From Hamiltosporidium tvaerminnensis (lineage: Eukaryota > Microsporidia > Dubosqiidae): 64,000 nt of DNA. The notes beneath the pieces were generated by a model. That model made no database searches and was not told the origin of the DNA. It saw nothing but the letters and a program-made list of their open reading frames with translations. The position numbers and the translations under genes were made by a program. This document shows, piece by piece, positions 47,644 through 60,700 of the stretch (position 1 is its first letter; each line of letters opens with the position of its first letter). The DNA is taken from assembly GCA_022605425.2 (NCBI GenBank), contig CM061247.1:1775610-1839609 (forward strand). The letters run 5' to 3'.

Positions 47644-49150
47644 TTTCATATACTATATAAAAATATATTAAACAAAATTCAAAAAATTAGGTAGGAAAAA
47701 ATGACATCGAAGATAATCATAATTTTATTTAAAACTAGAAAATTAAATTATTTATTTAACATCCGAAGTGCTTTATGCAATTTTTATTCAATAAAACATA
47801 TATTTTTCTAAATTTATTTTTTTCAAAATTTTTGTATTGTCAATTCGACTCAAGCGGACACTAGCTTTGAATAAAATCGAAAAAAAATGTACATAAATAA
47901 CACCAAACATTAAGAAATTTATTTTAAAGAAATTAATTTTCACAATTTAGATAATTTAAAGCGTTTAGATATGGGATTTTCAATTATTAAATTGTATATT
48001 TTTGAACCAATTTGTTTCCGATTTTCAGTCGTTTCATACACTATGAACAAAAGATTTCAAAAAAATACAGTGAAAAAATTAAATGACAAAATTTATAAAA
48101 ATGACCAAATTAAATAGTAAACATCATTATTTAATTATTATAAGACTATTCACTCTATTTACAGTAATTTCTAAATATGTAATCTTATATTTTTATAGCT
48201 CGATTTTTTGATAATTTTTTAATTTCCATTCGACTATACATAGATGATCGACCAAAATCTAAAAAAATTAGATAGAATAAAAATTGCATAAAATATAAAG
48301 ATATACTATATAAAAAAATATAATATTTATTTACACATATCTATTCTATTATAATATATTTACAACCTTAGGATCTAACTATGTTTGAATTATTTTTTAC
48401 ATTTTTCCAAAGCGTTTCATACACTATATACATAATATATAAAACAAATTTTAAAAAAAAATAGGTTAAAAAAAATCCAAAACATACGAAAATTTTAATC
48501 TAGACTATAGAAAGAAATTATATTAACCGTCCAAGAGATTTATATTGATTCTTTCCTACTAAAAACTATATATTTTAAAATCATTTTTTTTAATAATTTT
48601 GGATTGTCTATACCTATATACTAAACTATATAAAAAAACTGAAAACATAAAATAAAAAAAATATACCGGAAACATGGCTAAAGGGAAATTAAACATCTCC
48701 AATTATATTATTATAAACATTTATGTACTATTCTCGTGATTTTTTAAGTATTAAATTCTATTTCTTATAAGCTTAACTTTTTCTTAGTTTTAAAGCCTTC
48801 AATACGAATATACATAAACAAATCGAAAAAAATAGGTAACAAAAATTAGCACAAAACGGCGATAAATTTTAATATTTACGAAATCCACAAACTAATACAA
48901 GATCTTTTATATCCTTTCTGTATATTTGCAGATAATAATTCACTTATTTTTTCGAATTCGATTTTCGAAATTTTAAATTTCTTAATACACTATATAAAAA
49001 AATTATTGTATGAAAGAAAAAAAAATTAGTTAAAAAATTTACATAAAATATGAATGATTTTAATTCTAAACTTTGGAATAAGATAATATAAAGAACATTT
49101 AGAATGCTTTTATGCACTTTTAATGTTACTTGATTATTTTATTGACTTTT
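47644..49150. repeat. ~190-bp degenerate satellite, block 2 right part
   Basis: Continues the array interrupted by REL copy B. Anchors lie near 47646, 47835, 48026, 48221, 48409, 48601, 48793 and 48976. Alternation of GTTTCATACACTAT-like and TTCATTCGACTATA-like anchors is clear here. Many units carry an AAAAAATTAGGTA-like stretch after the anchor. The first 14 bases (47644-47657) are the right target-site duplication. Confidence 0.78.
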
Positions 49151-52100
49151 CTTAATAAACTTTAAAATATTTCTTAAAGAATAAGGAAAAAGAATAAATG
49201 AAAAGAAAATATACTGCAAAAATATCTAAATTATAACGATTCTAGTTAATTAGAAATAATATGAAACAATAAAATATATGAATAGAAAACTATCTATCCA
49301 AGGATAAAAGTCTCTTTGTACTGAATTAAAGAGCTATTTAAAATGTAACAAAATAAAACAACGCAAATAGAAAAAAACACATAGGAAAAGTCAATATTTA
49401 AAACAAAGAAAAAAAAAGTATGAAATGTAGACGGAACTAAAAATAATTATATAAAAATAAAACAACGTGAAATGACTTAATTTATTTATTTCAAATATAA
49501 TCCATGCCAATTAATGTAACTTTTATTGTTTTCTTCATATTACTATCTGTTTCCTTAAATCCGTATTTTAAATTCTATTTCTCTGCTTATTTTCAATCGA
49601 AGTATACTTTCATGTTTGTGTATTCCAAATTATGGAGGTTAAATATTATTACCATTGATTAGTTTAATTTTTCCGAATCACTAAGTATATAATTAATTTG
49701 GATATCATTTATTTTATATTATCTCTATTAAAAACATCTATAGGTCTTTTACATTAAAAAAAGTATAAATAATAAAAGTAAAAGAAATAAGCCCAATGGT
49801 TAAACTCAATATTCTTTCCAATACAATGGTTTAGTGTTGCATTTACCTCGCAGACCCTTAAAATAAAAAATGCTCAAAACGCCTATATATACATAACGAA
49901 GCTCCAATTCACTCGTGAATTTAATACCTATATTCAATATTGATTTCATAAAAACCAGGAGTGAATTAACACTTAATATCAATGTATTATACAAAAATCT
50001 ATATAACCAGAACATAGAATGTAGCACACATTTTCTAAAGTAAAAAAATGATAGAAAGCCAATTTTATATATTATTTCTAACACGATAATAAATTACTAT
50101 GTTGATCTAAAATGAAATATGCTAAAAACATATCAAGAAAATTTATAATATGGTTCTCAGTCATATTTTTAATAATATTTTTCATTTCGACCTGATCAAA
50201 TAATAGCAGGTTAAAATGTAAAACAAATTCGATCTATTGCGTATAATAATTTTCGAATGCTAAATTTAATTTTTTCTAACTATTATACTTGAGATCTTAT
50301 AAAAATGACGGCGTAAAAGGTTTAGACTGTAAATAAAATTATATAAATTAATTTAAATATTTTACTTTAGTAGAGACAATAAAATCAAAATTATTTCGAA
50401 TAATATAATAAGAGTAAATTAAAAGCAACCAAAATATGTAACTATAATAGATCTTATTCTTATATTGATTTTAGAATATTAAACTATTTTGAAAAAGATT
50501 TTAAACATATTTTAGTCTTCTGATACAGTATCAGAACAATGATGTTTATTTTAAATACAGGAATCCTATTTTGCCATTTAAAAAGAAATATTTTATTTTT
50601 TTTCGTATTGTAAGTTTTCGAATTCCACTTTAAATGGAAATCTAAGCATAAAACCAAAAATATTTTAGCTTCTGACTTACTATTTCAAGGACCCAATGCG
50701 ATTCACCTTTTTCTCAATATAACAGTATTTAAAACGAATATTAACACAGTCTTTAATATATAAGCTTAATTCAGCATTGTTTTTAATTCTAAAAAATATT
50801 TATTTTATTATAGTTTACAAATAGTATTTTCAGACACAATAAAATCCGAGTTATTTTAAAATAATTTCCATAAATTTAAATTTCGTGTAAAAACAATTTT
50901 ATCTCGATTAGCATAGTTTTATATTTTTCTGAGATAACTATTAGTCAGCAAAATTAGGATTTAATTATCCTTAAATTTTTATCAGAGGATTTAGCCATAA
51001 AAAAAAATTACTTTTTTTTAGTAGAATTCAGAGTTATAATCATCTAAAACATAAATTATAGTTTAAATGAATAAATTTACGTTTAAAGCTTATTAGAACA
51101 AACATTTACATATAAATATCAAAAAATTGCATCAAGGTTCTGAAAAAAAATATTCGTTGTAACATCAGTAAAAATATCCCAAAAAAGAAATTACCAAACA
51201 AAAATAGTAAATTAACTTATTGATCTAGATTTATGTAAGAATTAAGATTTTTTCGTAGTAAAGAAAATAAATTTGAAATAACTTTATTATACTTGAAAAC
51301 AGGTTTAAAAATTTCATTATATTAAGAATTCATTTAAAAAAGCTTTTTTCATAGAATATAAGAACTGAATGCACATTTTCTTTAGTAAAAAAAAGTTCTA
51401 AATTACAAATTTGATATATCAAGATAATAACTTTTCCTTAATGATAATTAATTTACTGTAAATAAATTTACGCAACTAATTAAATATTAAGAAACAATCT
51501 ATTCTTTACTAAAATAATTAAGTTGAACAAATTTTTCAACAGTATATATTTAGAATATTTTTTTGTGCAAAATAAAAAGATTTATTGCCTCAAAATCTAA
51601 ATTTTGAATAAACGGATAAATTATATCTTTAAATTCAAGAATTATTATAAAGATTTCAGTGATACAATAAATCATTCAGTTATCCAATAATCTATTATTA
51701 TATGAATTAATTTATAAAAAACAGAAAATCTTACATTTATTTCTTATATAGCTCGGATATCGTTCTGAGATACATAAATTTATAATAAAAAGCAGTTCTC
51801 ACACTTATAAATTGTATGCGATTCTAGTTTATATAATTTAACTATAAAGAGTGGAAATACAAATTTCTGTATATCAAACTAGATTAGATACAAGAAAAAT
51901 TGTTAATTAAATTATTTTTTACAGTTAGTATTGATTTTTATGGTGGGTTTACTAATTTTCATAACTTCTAAAAGCATAGCTTTTTAGTCTATAATTAAAA
52001 AAAAAGTTTCAGTTTATTTTTTTAATATGGAATTTTGTTAGATAAACAAAATAAAGAAAGACATATATTCCATTTCAAATACATTGAAAATAATGCTTTA

Positions 52101-53889
52101 AATTATGTTATACAAATTTTAGTATCGTAAAATATTTATTTGATAGTTAACAAATAGAAGTTTATCCATTTAAATGAAAAAGTTTAGATATATATTAGAT
52201 AAATTATATGAAAAAGATATAACGAATAATAAAGCTTTAAAAAATTAAATCAGTTTCTTAACTAAAGAATTACAATTCAATACTAAAAAAGCTCGCAAAT
52301 ATAGAAGTAGTTATCACGAATCTTATAGAAAAATTTTAAATTATTAAATCACCCGAGAAAAAGATAAATTCTAATAAACTTCTTTTATTTCATAAAATTT
52401 TATATTTAAATTAGTTTTTTATTTATGATTTGAATTCATGAATAAATATCACAATTAATTCTATTTTTAAACCAAACAAGGTAATATATAACGATCTATA
52501 TGAAGAAGAATGTATTATTATAACCTTTTACAGGAATTTCAACCTAGTAATGAATATATAAATATAAATAGAATGTAAAACATCTAAAAGTAAAAAAAAA
52601 GTATTTTAAAATATATAAAACTACTTTTCTTTCTTGTGAAATGTCAAAAAAAATATTTAGAAATTATATTTAAGAATAAAAATTGCTCATAAAATATTCA
52701 AATAATTCAAATAATTTTAGGATAATTAAACAGCATTTTCATACTAAAGAAAAAAACTGAGTGAAAATACTTAAAAGTTTTTTTAAAATATATTAATTTA
52801 TTAATCAATTTGGTTTTATTTATGCCTCAACCTTGATATTTCGAATATATGTTTAAATCGTTATTTTTTGTTTAAATTTTTCAATCGACAATTTATTTAT
52901 TTAAATTAACAATGAGTTGCTTTTTAATGAATTTAAATTTTTCATTGTTAATAAAGCCTTATCACTAATATATACTAAAGAAAATTGAAGAAATAATTTT
53001 TTATATGTCATTCCACCTTTAACAAATTTCATTTTAAAAATTATTATTGATCGTTAGTATTGGACTTAATCTCTTTATTTGATTTAGAGATCTGATTTAT
53101 ATAATTTTTTAATATACACTATCCTGAATAATCTTTCAATTTGTTAAAATGCTTAATATTTAGATAATACTTACTTATATGAGCTTAAACAATTATTACA
53201 ACTTATTAAATAAAGAATAACGTCATATTAACATAAAAAAGCTTTTAATTAATTTTTTTCAAATTTTTATTTTTTTCTGTTTTACAAATAAAAAATAAAA
53301 TTTAAGAACTTGAAATATAAAATATTCACTTTTCTTTTTATTTATTCTTGATTGAGATTAACAAATCTTTAAATGGTTGTTTATAATAAATTCTTAGCTT
53401 TAAAAACCGAATAAAATTAAAATTACATATAAGTGATTTAAAATAAAATGAAAATATAATAGAAAAATAAAATAAAGAAATAGATATAATTAACGCAATT
53501 GAATTTATTTAAATAATTATAATGTACTAAACAAAAGTACTGAGAATTCCACTTCTCTTACAAACATTTTATTATTATTAGAAAAATACTTTTTCTAATT
53601 CAATAAATATTAGCAAATCTGTAAATAATATACTAGAATTTATTATTTTAAAATTAAGATATAAGTAATTACTATTCAATAAAGCATATATATGAAGAAT
53701 GCTACCATATATATTTTAAATATCAAAAATGAATTGTATTTAAAATTAATTGTAACAAAGTATTTCAAATGAAGACTTAATGTTTTTAAGCAACCATACT
53801 TTCTAATCTATTTATTTAAAAAAAGTATCTGCTTATCATTGATTTTAGAGATAATAAGACAAGAAGGGATTTAAAGGAAATAAATTTAG
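49151..53889. other. Extremely AT-rich gene desert
   Basis: No supported gene. A 92-codon minus frame at 49806-50084 is somewhat less AT-biased and hydrophobic, with an AATTCAC/GTGAATT palindrome inside, but it has no recognisable family or start context. The rest is low-complexity A/T sequence. Confidence 0.45.
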
Positions 53890-55600
53890 GAAAACAATTA
53901 AAGGGTGTAAGTTATAAGGGTAGTATTGATTGGGTGTGTAGACAACAAGGTGTTAGTGGTAAAGCAAGAAATTATAAGGGTTTTAATATTAATATGGGTG
54001 TATAAAATGGTTTTAATCACAATTAGTAAAAAATAAAGGGTGATAATCATAATTGTATTTAATAAAGGGTGTTATTTTCAAGACATATGTATAAAAGGGT
54101 GTTAATCAGAATTGTTATAAATAAAGGGGGATAATCACAATTGTATTTAATAAAGGGTGTTATTTTCAAGACATATGTATAAAAGGGTGTTAATCAGAAT
54201 TGTTATAAATAAAGGGTGATAATCACAACAGTGAGTAATAAAGGGTGTTATTTTCAAGACATATGTATAAAAGGGTGTTAATCACAATTGTAATAAATAA
54301 AGGGTGATAATCACAATTATAGCTAATAAAGGGTGTTATTTTCAAGACATATGTATAAAAGGGTGTTAATCACGAAGTAACTAAAAAAGTTTATTATTGA
54401 AAAACATAACAATAACAGGGTTTTAATACTATTTATATTAGATAAAGGGTAGTATTTCTATGACAGATGTATAAAAGGGTGTTAATATACATGGTAGTAG
54501 ATAAAGGGTGTTAGACATATGGTAGTGGATAAAGGGTGTTAATATATGCTGTATTAATAACGGGGTGTTAATGTTATTAAAGTGTTAATAGGGTGTTAGT
54601 GATTAAGATAGTAATTATAAGGGTGTTATTTATATTGAGGTTATACTTTAAAGAGTCTTGTAGTATAGCTATTTATATAGATAAATAAAGGGGTGTTATT
54701 ATAAAGATAGATATAAGGTTAGGGTGTTAATAAAAAAGCATTTTATACACATAAATAAAGGGGTGTTAATTTATATAATATTCCTATTAAAATATAAAAG
54801 GGTGTTAGTAAATGTGTTTCAGAAAATAGATAACGGGGTGTTAATTTATGAAATATCTCCAGATATATAAGAGGGTGTTAATAATAATAAAATTTATAGG
54901 AAAAGATAATAGGGGTTTAAGAAAATAAAATACCAAATGAAAAATAAAAGGGTGTTAGTAAAAAATTAATAAATTGGGTGTTATTTATAGAGATGTTCAT
55001 AATAGAGAATAGTAAGGTGTTAATAATACATATTTAAAACTGTATATAAAAGGGTGTTAATAATCAAGGCATTTATATAATAAATAACAGGGTGTTAATA
55101 ATCCATATTTAAAACAGTATATAAAAGGGTGTTAATAATCTAGGCATTTATACAATAAATAACAGGGTGTTAATAATAAGGAGACCTGTAATTTGCGCTA
55201 GAAGGGTGTTTTACTGGATCTTAGAATATATAGGAATAAATAACAAAATGTTAGTAAACAAGAAATACTTCACTATAAATATCAGGGTGTTAATAATAAA
55301 GTGATTGGTTATTGAAATAGCAGGGTGTTATTGAAAATAATATTTCAAAGGATATATATAGAAAGGCCATACCATATAAATACGTTTAACTCTATACAAA
55401 AAGGTCTAAGTATAATAGATATTTATACCAATAAATAACAGGGTGTTATCGATAAGAATAAATATTTAAAATTTAAAAGGGTGTTAGTAATAAGACAATA
55501 ATAAACAAAATAAGGGTGTTAATTATACGGATATATTTTACTAAAAGAAAGGGTGTTAATTATATGGATACTTAAAAAGATTGGATTGTTACTGATATAT
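53890..55600. repeat. GGGTGTTA minisatellite with an 88-bp higher-order part
   Basis: About thirty exact AGGGTGTTA, CGGGTGTTA or GGGGTGTTA motifs plus variants (GGGTGATAA, GGGTTTTAA) all lie on the plus strand, separated by AT-rich spacers of variable length. Between 54060 and 54370 a longer unit containing TTTTCAAGACATATG repeats four times with a step of 88 bp (GTTATTTT at 54071, 54159, 54247 and 54335). The G-rich strand has the same polarity as the terminal TTAGGG array. No conserved frame was seen. Confidence 0.85.
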
Positions 55601-55639
55601 ATAATGAAGCTATACCAAACAAAATCTGGGAAAAATTTA

Positions 55640-57741
55640 AAAAGAAATATAAGTAATTTTAATTTCTGAAACATTATTAACTATTGTTAAATTACTCTTA
55701 GTATTCAAGAAGTTTTTTTATATAAAATCTTATATATTTTAAAAGAATTTTTTCATACTTGTCATATCGTTTTATACAGTATATACAAAATATATTAAAA
55801 TAATTATAAGAAAAAATTGGTGTTAAATTACAATAAAAATAATTAAATTCAAAGGCAAATCAAATAAAAAAAATATCAACCCGATATTTTTATATGTATA
55901 TCATTCCTTAATATCAAACCTAATGCATTTTTTCAGATTTAATTTTTTTCATTATTCTTGGATCTTTCATTGCACTATAGTAATCCGAATTGAAAAAATC
56001 TAAAAAAATAAAGAAACAGAATTTCACACTAAAAATAGCTTAATTAAATATTAAACAATCTTATAGATTCATATAAACTATTCGTAGTATATTATAATAT
56101 TTTTAATAAGTTAATCTTATTACTTATGAATTTCATTTTTATTGAATATCTTATACTGATATAATAGAAAATATATCTAACAAAATCGAAAAAAATAGGT
56201 AATAAGATTGACGAAAACATCACCTAATTGTAAAATAAAGAAACTAATTGGTTTTATTATAAACTTTCTGTTAGTATTTAAGAATTTTTTAAGTACAATT
56301 CGAATATTTTTTTAGATCATCTTGCTAAAGTTTTTTGATTGCTTAATACAATATATAGAAAATATATTGATGAAAATAGAAAAAGTGGTAATGATACTTT
56401 TCCAAAATATAAACAGATACAATTATAAAAAGAATATGATATATTATTATAAACTCATCTGACGCACTACAGAAATTTTGAAACATTAGATTATATATCT
56501 TTTGAGTTGAATTTTTTCATCATTTTCAAAGTGTTTAATATATTATATGCAAAATATATTGAACGAAGTAAAAATAAAATAAAATCAATAGAAAATATGA
56601 ACAGCTTTAATTGTTAAGCATAAAATAAAATTCTTAACTTGATATTCGAGTTGCTTTTAGCATTCCTTATTTAATTAAACATATATTTTTCTAAATCTAT
56701 TTTCTCAAAATTTTATAAACGTCTATACGAATATATATAAACCAAATCAAATAAAATTAAAAAAAATAGATTTAGAAAAACCACAAGCGAATCAAGAAAG
56801 ATCGTTGTAAACATTTTAATAGATTCTAATATGAAGATTTGTTATGTTTTCATTGCTTTTAATCTTTTAAAAACATATATATTTTTAATCCATTTTCGTA
56901 CAATTTTCAATTCGTTCAAACTACTATGGTAAACTGTATTGAATAAAATTTAAAAAAATAGATTTAGAAAAATTAAGTTTTACTAGCCTAAATTTTATAT
57001 TAGATAATCCATTTATATTGTATTAAACTCATTTGTACTATAAAATAAATTTTAAACATTTAATCATATTTCTTTTTGACTTTTTTTTTACAGATTTCAG
57101 GATCTTTCATACCACTATAGTAAACTATATTGAATAAATTTGAAAAAAAAATATGTATGAAAAATTTAAAAGAAAAATAAGGGAATTTTATATTGAACAA
57201 TGTTAATGTTTTATTTTAAAGTCAAATTTAACATTTGTATGTAGTTTAAAATTAAAAACTATTTTTTTGAATTTATTTTGTTACGTATTTTAAAATTATT
57301 TTATAAGTTACAAGAAAAGATGTCTAGCAAGATAGAAAAATAAAAGTAATAAAGTTTACATTAAAAATCATAAATTATAGTATTTTTCGAACTATTTTAT
57401 ATATTTTAATGTTTTTCAAGCAACGAAACATATTTTTTGTAAAAATTAAATTTCCGTTTATTTTAGAATTGTACATACTATATACGGAAACTATTTTAAC
57501 AAAAGAAAAAAAATAGGTAGTATAAATTCACACAAAAAATAAGCCAATTTTATTATAAATCATAACATAAAATTATATAATAAATATCTGAAACATTTTC
57601 TGCTTTTTTAGTATTTTAATCAAATATTTTTTTAGTATAATTTTTTTGTAATACTTTAGAATCTTACATACGATTATATGGAAACAAGATCAACTAAAAT
57701 CGAAAAAAGTAGGTATTTAAAAATAAACTAAAACATTTACT
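55640..57741. repeat. ~190-bp degenerate satellite, block 3 left part
   Basis: Anchors near 55768, 55961, 56143, 56337, 56529, 56715, 56908, 57100, 57290, 57466 and 57657 give steps of 193, 182, 194, 192, 186, 193, 192, 190, 176 and 191 bp. The anchor is followed by AACAAAATCGAAAAAAAT-like and AGGTAATAAAA-like stretches. Units are divergent in sequence but regular in length. Confidence 0.8.
57729..57741. repeat. Target-site duplication of REL copy C, left copy
   Basis: CTAAAACATTTAC, repeated exactly at 61548-61560. It lies about 70 bp after the satellite anchor, so the position within the unit differs from copy B. Confidence 0.82.
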
Positions 57742-60700
57742 TTTATTTAATAAAATTCTGGGTTAAAATATTTTAACATTTTTATATGTTTTCTTCTACC
57801 TCTTTAACCACTATTGTTTCTTCTTCCAAATCCGACTCTTCATTTATGTTATTGGTCGGTTCCTCCAGAGTGGTTCCTCCTTGTGAAATAAGGGGTGTAT
57901 TATTTTTTGGTTTTAAAATTTTAACACCATCTTCCTCTCTTTTCGCTTCTTTTAAAGGGGGTATTGGTTCCTCATGCATCTCTGATCTCATAATAACACC
58001 CATTGACGCTCTCTCCCAGCTCTCTTCGGCATTTAGTCCTGACTCAAGTCCTCTTCGTCGATCAAAGGAAATTGTTTCGACTGTTTTCTTAAGTACTATA
58101 TACTGAATGTATGCCTCTACATTCATGGGTATTTCTAGTCTTTTAAGATGAGATTTATGGTATTTTGTCACAATACCGTCCCAGGTCATCACATAAGGGA
58201 TTATCTCAACACTACACCTATAAATAAGACCCAACTCATTGGCTAGCAGGTCATACTTCCTAAGTTTTTCAGTTTCAACTATTTGAAGTGAATCTTGGGA
58301 AGTGATTCCTACTTCAATGAGTGTTATCTTATTCTTCTTCTTATCTAAAATAAATATGTCCGGTCTGTTATTCCGAATTTTAACATCAGTTTTAATTCTG
58401 GTGTCCACTCTTATCTCTGCATACTCATTATCAAGAATTTCTTGAACTGAGTGGCTCCTTATTCGTTTTGAAGACTTAAACTTATATCTATTTAGAAGAA
58501 GAAGGTGTAGGCATCTAACCACTTCATTATGCCGTCTAGTGTAATCATGGCCTAGCATTTTTTCACATCTAGTTGCTAGATGATCCACAGTCTTACCAGA
58601 CTTCCCGCAATGTTGACACACACCATCTGCTCCCCAGAATACATTTCTATCCTGGATATAGCAGAACACAGCTTCATTTCGTGGCCTAATATTTCCTCTC
58701 TTTAGCCACCTTGAAGAGTCACTAACACTCACAAGCTCATTTTTTCTTGCATTATATAACTTTGAATGGAGTTTTCGTTTTTCTATTTCGTTATATAGTT
58801 TTGCAAGTTGAGCTTCTTCTAAACTTTTCTTAGTGACTTCTTCTACCAACCTGTACTTTACTTTTAAGAAGCCTTTTATTAGTGCAAGATGGGTTTTATT
58901 ATTATTCTCCACCTTGAGGATTGCTGCTCGTCTAGTTGATATTTCTTTACTTTTTTCCAGACAATCCAAGAGTTGCAGAAGCATATGTTCGCTTCTCAAC
59001 TCAACACTATGTAGGCCTCTTCCAAGTTCTGTTCTAGGAAGATACAACCGCTCTTTACATCCTGGGCGGAGATGTATCTTATTTTTAACCAACACCGCAC
59101 GCACTGCATCATCTAACTTAGAGAAGTCAGCCGGTTCAAGTCGAAGTACTCCTATGTGGTAGTTGATTAACGATATCGCATGTTGATTGATTGCAGAAAA
59201 TAAATTTTTTGCGTTTAATCTAGTGTGACAAAGTCTTTCAACTCTTGATATAAGTTTGCTCTGTACTTCTTCAAATGAGCTACGTGTTGGGATTCCTCTG
59301 CTATCTTCTATTATTCCTAAATATTTGTAAACACTAACACCTTCTAGAAGAGTAGCAGTATCTTCACAACACATATCATTTGTGGCTGACTTCTCTTTGT
59401 TAATCTCTAAGCCAATCACCTCTAAAAATTCCTTTGCCTCGCCTGTCATAGCACTCAATGTGGAGCTGTCTTTTGCAAGGAGCTTAAGATCATCAATAAA
59501 CAAGAGATGATTAGTAGAATGGGATTCTGCATCTGTTTGTACTGTCACTTTTGTGTATTTTTCATTAAGCTTTCGGCTTAATGGATCCATACACAACACA
59601 AATAACAAAGGTGACAGACTATCTCCTTGTAGAATCCCTCTATCAATCTTCTTGCTCATGATTTTTTCAGGCCCTACTGATATATCAATTTTCCATTTTG
59701 ATATAATTACCTTAATAAATTTCAGGATCCAATCAGGTAAATTAAGGTTTTCAATGCATTGAATTAAATAAGCATGATCTATTGAATCATAAGCTTTTTT
59801 AACATCAATCCATGTTGCCTTAAGATTATTTCCATACTCTTTATTTAAGGCAATATTCAGTAGAGCCTGCTCTTTCGCTCCCTGCACACCTCTTACCGCC
59901 CCTAGTTGGTTCTCTGCAAGCAACCCTCGCCTTTCCACTTCAAGTTGAACGACTTTCGTTACACACTTTGTCGTTAACTTATAGAGGTTGGACATACAAG
60001 TGATTGGCCTGTAGTCAGAGCCTCTTCGTGGAATTCCTTTCGGTATCAAATACGTAAGCCCGCAGTAAAACCAATCAGCTTGAGGTGTTCCTTCTAAACA
60101 TATAACTTTCACAATATCATAAAGATATTTGTGAAGAGTTGTAAGTTTCTTAATGAAAAAATTGTAAATACCATCAATTCCAGCAGCTTTCCAATTAGGG
60201 AGCCAATTAATGATATTCACAAATTCATCAAGTGAAGGAAACGTGGTCGGATGATTATCTGATACAAATGGAATCAAATAATCATCGTACGTGACTGTGT
60301 CATCATTTTTGTTCCACATTGTAGACCAAAAACTCACAATTTCATCACGGCTAACCACATGCTCGGATTCCACACGCTCGGATAACCCACGATAAAATCG
60401 ACCTCGGAAAAGCTCAAACATACGATTCTCTTTTCGGAATTGCTTCCTACTTTCATGCATCGTAATTTTTTTCTCGTAAACATTCAAAGACTCATTCTTC
60501 TTAACTAAAGCCTCGGAAAGATCAGTTACGCTGCTCAAGTTTAAATTAAACTCTCGCATGATTTTCTTAAGGCTCTTCGTTTCCGAAGTGGAGAGCTTTT
60601 CCTGCTTACGAGCTTTCTCGAGGAGATCTTTGGAAAGTACTAACTTAGAAATTTTACTTTCTATGTGTTCCTTCCAAGCGGATCTAGGCTTCTCTTTACG

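Noticed and set aside
49806-50084. 92-codon minus-strand membrane protein
   Set aside because: Hydrophobic residues follow from T-rich codons; no homology or start context supports it.
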